DNA from: Ischnura elegans
Lineage: Eukaryota; Arthropoda; Insecta; Odonata; Coenagrionidae
Reading direction: 5' to 3'
Length of the DNA: 64,000 nucleotides
Assembly: GCF_921293095.1 (NCBI RefSeq)
Contig: NC_060248.1
Location: forward strand, 11,116,744-11,180,743
A program made the translations under genes and the position numbers. The notes beneath the pieces were generated by a model. The model searched no databases. It worked only from the letters and a program-made list of their open reading frames with translations, and was not told where the DNA came from. This document shows, in pieces, positions 58,801-64,000 of this stretch (positions within the stretch are counted from its first letter, which is position 1; each line of letters opens with the position of its first letter).

Positions 58801-59070
58801 CTGTAAACACTCTGCTGCCTTGAGAAAACTGGAGAGGGAGTCTTGTGAGACATGTACTTCCCCCCTGTACATGAATTGAAGAAGGGCAGCTAGATTGGCT
58901 GAGGACGTACCATCGAGGATGACGAGGAGGCCAGGAGGGCAACCCCCCCCCTCCACCTCCGCCCATTCCCCCACCTCCCCACGCGCCACATCCTGAGGCG
59001 CCCTCAAACAGCTCTTGGAAATGCTTGCTACATGCTGCGAGAATCACTCGATGAGCCCTAAATGTAACTC
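58801..59070 (-). CDS. chinmo: chinmo BTB-domain exon (second half), one base out of frame
   Basis: Acceptor ttttttccag precedes 59070; donor gtgagc follows 58801. The first part reads GVTFRAHRVILAACSKHFQE then LFEG. The last part, in the +1 frame, reads VILDGTSSANLAALLQFMYR then GEVHVSQDSLSSFLKAAECLQ. Together they are the dimerising BTB/POZ core of the BTB zinc-finger family, and FMY.GEVHVSQ..L.SFLK is the Chinmo form. The two halves are in different frames: 270 bp minus the 2 split bases leaves one base too many for the phase-0 junction. Candidate sites are the G9 run (58943-58951) and the GGG at 59001-59003. Sequencing error is the simplest cause. The preceding exon (start codon, ..DVTL..) is not in the window. 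Confidence 0.88.
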
Positions 59071-60169
59071 CTGGAAAAAAATGTTAATTGAAAATTGAAT
59101 CAATGTAATGCATATTTAAATTTAAACGTACATCAAATACTAAATCACAACCGTCACAGTAAGCAAATATAATCACAAATAGAAGTTAACGGAAATAGAT
59201 AAAACAAAAACATAGGACACAGTGGTGGCACAAAGATAAGACAATGGCACCAAGATAAGACAAAGGCAACTAGTAAAAACAAATGGGAAAAATTTCACCT
59301 TGATTGGGAATTGAACAATATATTTATAAATATTGATGTCATAATATCATGGAAATGAATTCTCTGACATTTTCCTGAAGTTTCCTGGCCAAAAATAATC
59401 ATTTTCCCTTTCATTCTAACTATGCCCCATGACACACAATATTTTTTAAGGCAGACTTAGGTTGGTAAAAACACCATTATTAATTTCTCTTACTCTTAGC
59501 ACATTAAATTCTCCTGAGTTCTGAAATCATATTTTTTTAACGATTAAGTAATTAATAACGATTCATATTTTTTAGCCAATGAGAAAGAGCTCTAATCAGA
59601 TGTCTTTTTCTATCAGTACTAATACAAAATCTATTAGTTGGAAATTCTCTCATCGCCTAATGTACAATGGCGTAAAGTGACTAACGAATATGTCATCACT
59701 AGATGCATATTTTCGACTGGCCTTCACATGCACTTTTATCTGGATTCCCACAAGACATCCTATCTTCACTGCTCAACATAAACGCATAAGTCTCCAAGGG
59801 CCGAAGAATCTGAGGGTCCTTTCAACATTCACCCTTTCTTCAGTCCTTGATAGAAAAAGACCAGATAGCCACAACACCTGTCTTCATTAGCCTCTTATGT
59901 TTCCCCTGCTTAGAATACAATTAGTCTCCTACGGAATGTGCTTGTATTCTTTGCTCTCTTCATTATAGGTCTGAAGTCACGTAGTCGACAGAAGAATCAT
60001 TTCCTTGGATGAAATGTTCTGTGCATTTACCCTATGAAAGTGCATCGACTACGTAGATTTAGATAATTTTCAGCAATAATTCCTGTATATTTTGTCTAGT
60101 GAAATATTACTCCTGTAGTAATAAGCCCTTATCTATAATAACTGCATCAACTAGTGGTGGAGCATTTTA
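59071..60169. other. Intron, unassigned
   Basis: This is upstream of the BTB exon on the minus strand, so it should be chinmo intron. I searched by eye for a minus-strand FCLKWN..F exon and did not find one. Confidence 0.4.
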
Positions 60170-61151
60170 TGGAATGACAGAGAAGGTTATATACGAAGGT
60201 ATTGTTGCATAGTCGGAATTGCCAGATGATAGTGTAGACAAATGTGAGGGCTCGGATAGTGAAATTAGTTTTGATATTGATGGAAGACAGGCGAAAAAAA
60301 GCTGCATAGTTAGTTTACACTGATAACAGTGATTCAGAAGTAAGTGACTGTGATGGTAGTTTAGTGAAAGACACCTCTGTGACATGGAATAAAATTAACC
60401 ATTCAATTAGTTTGGAAGATTTTCGGGGGAAATTATGCATGCCTAAATGCAATCTCTGGGAAATTGGCATATCACAGATTATTGATGTGAATGGTATGTG
60501 AGAGTAAAACTGGGCATATTTGCAACATAGAAATATACACAACTTAAGGAAAAAAATTAGAGGAAACCATATCGACTCTTCTAGATCAGTATTTACACCG
60601 TTGGGATCATGTGCTCCAACACAATTATTAAAATAGTGTACAAATAGCTGAAAATCTTCCAGTGGAAAAAGTTGTGTTAGTGAAACCATTTGTGACAAAT
60701 AGTGCTTTCCACTGAATTTTTAGATGAAATCGAAAGTATGAAGAAAGGTGACTACATGCTCTGTAGAATGGAGGGAAGTTCTGCTGCTTGCGTGGAAGGA
60801 CATGAGAGAGGCGAGGAGGATTTCCACAATTCACGACTCAAGTATAGGCAAGGAAAACAAAACAGGTGGGCGGGAGAAATACAGAACAAACCAACGTACA
60901 TTTTGAAAAACAATAAATACATAGGAGGAGTAGATAGAGCATATATGTTCTTGGTTTACTTTTCCGTGCTTGGAAAAACTATGACGTGGACAAAAAAAGT
61001 TGATAATATGGACAACAAGAGAGAAAGGCGGACTCAGCAATTGCCTTGTCAAGATAACCCAGCAAAGCTAGCATGGGGAATGGTGAAACACACAACAGAG
61101 GGTAGTGGGATATGGGAAGAAGAAAAATGCATCACGGACATGTCAAGTTAG
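60170..61151 (+). pseudogene. piggyBac-type transposase remnant
   Basis: A cut-and-paste transposase gene, broken. An N-terminal acidic part (about 60200-60500) reads DDSVDKCEGSDSEISFDID, then SDSEVSDCDGS and WNKINHSISLEDFRGKLCMP with stops. A C-terminal frame (60702-61151) includes MKKGDYMLCRMEGSSAACVE, KPTYILKNNKYIGGVDRAYM and FSVLGKTMTWTKKV. NKYMGGVDRAD is the signature near the last catalytic Asp of piggyBac (DDE_Tnp_1_7) transposases. The middle with the first catalytic residues is deleted. No flanking TTAA-bounded termini were identified. It lies antisense in or upstream of chinmo. Confidence 0.78.
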
Positions 61152-62269
61152 TTTTGCAAATAAACATAAGAAGGAAATTTGGTATACCTGTAGATTTTGC
61201 AAGGTTTCCCTCACCAAAAGGGCTACATTTCACCAAATACCATATGAAAACTTAAGAACTAAAATCTCTGATAAGTAAAATGCATCTAATGATATTAAAA
61301 TACATTAAATTAAACATGTAATGATGGTTTTCATGTATCAACATCATTCTGGTAAAAAATCCTTCAAATGCCCAGTCCCAAACGAAGAGATTGGAATTAA
61401 ATATGAGGTCTGCAACATGCTCAGTCTCCCACAGTTCCCTGTTTCACCAGACTTTTAAAACCCCTGATTTAACTTGCAAGACTTAGAAATTTTAAGTTTA
61501 AAAAGACTACTATTCTTAATTTGCAAGCAAAAGGGACGAACTTCAATTATGAATACTAATACATACCCCTAATTATTTCTTTTATCCGGATTTTTACAAC
61601 TACAGTCTCCACTATTTGACCAACACCAAAATTCTGTAAAGCTCACCTCACTAAGATAGATACTATATCTTAAGAATATTGTCTTCAACACTCAGGATTC
61701 AGCCCATAGCAGAACAAGTTTTTTACAAATTAAGCTTTCACAAAATTTGTTGTAACTATAACAAAGAATTTTAGGTCATGAATCAACAAAGAAATATTTT
61801 CAGAAAAATATTAACAGCTGAATTATTAGAAACAGTTATTCGTAGACCACAAAATAACAACAATATTCAGATTGTTTTAAAATGTTCCAAATTACATGGT
61901 GAGCACTAAAAGTTCCAAGAGGACCAAGATCAAGCACATTATTTCAATTGAGATACCTTTTATGAAAAGATTATATGTAATTCAGCTATGTTATTTAAAT
62001 TTGGAGACAGATTCAAACAAGTGAAATTAATTTTGCACCGACTTAGGCACAGAAAACAACGGCATTGGTTCCCTTGACATTGCATGAAAGGGCTGATTGT
62101 ATAAAGGCTAATGCAAAGCATTTAAGATGCTTCAAGCAATCCTTCTAAAATAAATGATATTAACAAAATTCTGTTGAATTAAACTGTAGAATTCAGGCTC
62201 TTACTGCAGTCCACCATTAATGACTCCACCCATTTTTCTCCTAGCTTTCTACAGTCTGCAAGTTTCGAC
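61152..62269. other. No recognised gene
   Basis: AT-rich sequence without frames of note; presumed chinmo intron. Confidence 0.3.
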
Positions 62270-63519
62270 AATAGGATAGTTTCCTTCATCAAAGAAAACG
62301 AAAGACATTGATTGCGATTCATTACCCACTATTAGTGTATTCATACCCATACTATACTAGGTGCCCATACTATGCCACTCCATGTGGCATCACAAGGACC
62401 TACTTTCTATACGAATAGATAGCAGTTTTACATCGTTTGAGATTACCAATGCATGCATGAGGCACAGAGCTCAGGGAAACATCTCTTAATAATCACCTAT
62501 TAAAACTGCCTATGGTCGTAAAGTTTCCTTCGTTAGAAAAGGTATAATAATCCTTATTTAAGCCAAGCGCTACCTGCTAGCAGCCTGCATATATCCTCGA
62601 CCCAAGTCATACGGCGGTAGCGGGAACCAGAATGACATCACACAGGCTTTTCCCAGCATTCATACTTAGCCGTCGTGTTTTCGCACGCTTTAAATTTTTC
62701 ACTTTTAATTTAACCGCGAAAAATAGATACAGTAAAACCTCTTTAGATCGCAATGGAGGGGACCAAAATTTGGGCAATTTGATGTATGGAGGTTCAGTAT
62801 AGTGAGGTTTCAGTGACAGGCACCACTTTTTCATATCCTTCGGAAATGTAAGCCACTAGTGTCTTTTAAACCATTATATTTATGCGTTTAAACAAATATG
62901 CATGCATTAGTGAACATACATTTATTATTTAATGATAACAAAAAGCAAGCGTTATAGCATGATTTTTACCATGATTCGAGAGAAAACTACATGATCTCTC
63001 TCAATTCAACAGTCACTTAAAATGATTAGGATAGTTGGATATCTTTTTTCTTATTTACTGTTAGGTATGCTCTCATATGAAACAAAATGGCCACAACTAA
63101 TGAATAACATGAAAATTACAGAATATTAATGGTGCATAAGAAAAAAAAATGGGTGAAACATTTATCGCTGAAAATGTCATTCCATGTACAATATCGCTGC
63201 TGTATTAATGGTCTCTAGTTTTCTCGGTAAGATTTGCGGAGGTAGTTAGGCCGTCTTGCGTGTGTCTCCTTGCTATAATAAGTGGAGGTTTTAAGAGATA
63301 AAGAGGTTTGCTACAAAGAGGTTTGGCTATTAATTTCCATGTAAATCTGATGGGACCATAGGGGTGGTATGAAGTATGGAGGTAAATGATGTAAAGGGGT
63401 TCACCATATAGAGGTTTTGCTGTATCGTCATTTAAAAATTTAAAAGCGTGAAATGCGTACTATACGAGTAATAATTTTTTGATTTAGGCAATAAGAAAAT
63501 AATAGGAAACCACCCTGTT
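62270..63519 (+). mobile_element. TIR MITE family, copy 6, interrupted
   Basis: Begins aataggatagtttcct and ends aggaaaccaccctgtt. The interior is more diverged than in other copies: the segment around the CRE box is shortened and reads ccatgtggcatcac. It is split by a 693-bp element at 62730-63422. Confidence 0.88.
62730..63422. mobile_element. TA-flanked pogo-like MITE nested in copy 6
   Basis: Left end CAGTAAAACCTCTTTAGATC and right end gaggttttgctg are inverted repeats. TA is duplicated (62728-62729 and 63423-63424). Removing it restores aaaatagatatcgtcatttaaaaat, the sequence of intact sister copies. Subterminal gaggtt and ggtttt words recur. It has no transposase. Confidence 0.9.
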
Positions 63520-63524
63520 GTGAG

Positions 63525-64000
63525 CAATGAGGAAGTCCTTTGAAGAGTAGAGGATGCATATGATAACTAAAAGAAGATGAAACAACTTAAATGGCCTAAT
63601 GCAGACAATCACCCAAGGAAAAGTGGATGGCAAGAACAGAAAAGGAATACTTCAGATATAATAAATGGAACATGTAAAGATGGATGTGAAAGAAAAGAAA
63701 TACATATGCATGAAAAGTTTAGGTGACAGGAGTAGTTAGTACAAAGCTACATCAGTCCAACCTGATTGCTGACCAATGATGGTGATCCAGTTACATTTGT
63801 ATTTTTAGTGGGACAATCAATGAAGTCTCATCCATCTACCAGCAAAAGTGCATGTGGATAAACACAAACTGTCACGTAAGGCCTGTTTACACGATACATG
63901 AACACGCACGGGTTAATGTCTAAATGCATGAATGCCAAAATGCACTGAGTAACCACCCACCTTGTGCAAATACATGCACAGAAAATAGAACTCGTTCTAA
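63525..64000. other. No recognised gene
   Basis: Nothing recognised up to the window edge. Confidence 0.3.

Noticed and set aside
59071..64000. The first chinmo coding exon (start codon and ..FCLKWN.. motif)
   Set aside because: Searched by eye on the minus strand and not found; it probably lies beyond the window.
1..64000. CRISPR arrays, operons, rRNA genes
   Set aside because: No regularly spaced identical repeats or bacterial gene layout; the window is eukaryotic.

Overview
This is eukaryotic nuclear DNA, most likely from an insect with a large, repeat-rich genome. It has spliced genes with GT-AG introns, AT-rich intergenic DNA, a 200-N scaffold gap, and many families of DNA transposons, SINE-like units and retroelements. 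The one host gene I can name is on the minus strand. It is the ortholog of chinmo (BTB plus two C2H2 fingers), a temporal-patterning regulator known from insects. The species cannot be fixed from the window.

Layout. 1-9 kb: decayed transposon pieces, an 8-bp-TSD hAT-like MITE (2738-2998), and a Penelope-like retroelement on the minus strand (about 3.8-6.15 kb) with an intact 717-codon RT/GIY-YIG frame. This element is joined head to head to an inverted 753-bp partial copy that runs into the gap. 9-33 kb: a transposon graveyard holding five copies of a 470-670 bp MITE family (a sixth lies at 62-63.5 kb), a THAP-domain remnant, a 35-bp-stem hairpin, a 64-bp perfect inverted repeat, an 11-12 bp degenerate minisatellite, several nested hAT-like MITEs whose insertion order can be read from target-site duplications, tRNA-type SINE units, a non-LTR remnant and a Myb/SANT-like remnant.

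33-46.1 kb: a block of about 13 kb with no recognisable transposon copy, directly downstream of the chinmo stop codon. It reads as a very long 3' UTR. On the transcript strand it holds eight let-7 seed matches of 7 nt or more, and five for miR-125. That matches the known regulation of chinmo by let-7 and miR-125 in Drosophila.

46.1-59.07 kb: four chinmo exons in minus-strand order: second half of the BTB domain (58801-59070), linker (55437-56346), short linker with a SUMO-type motif (51339-51590), and the zinc-finger terminal exon (46116-46420). All splice phases agree. The BTB exon as assembled is one base out of frame. The exon with the start codon and first half of the BTB domain is not in the window. 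Introns carry two pogo/Tigger-type elements with TIRs and TA duplications; one of these sits inside a non-LTR RT gene. They also carry a hAT-like MITE with its TSD and a SINE unit. Upstream (59-64 kb) lie a broken piggyBac-type transposase and the sixth MITE copy, which is split by a 693-bp TA-flanked element.
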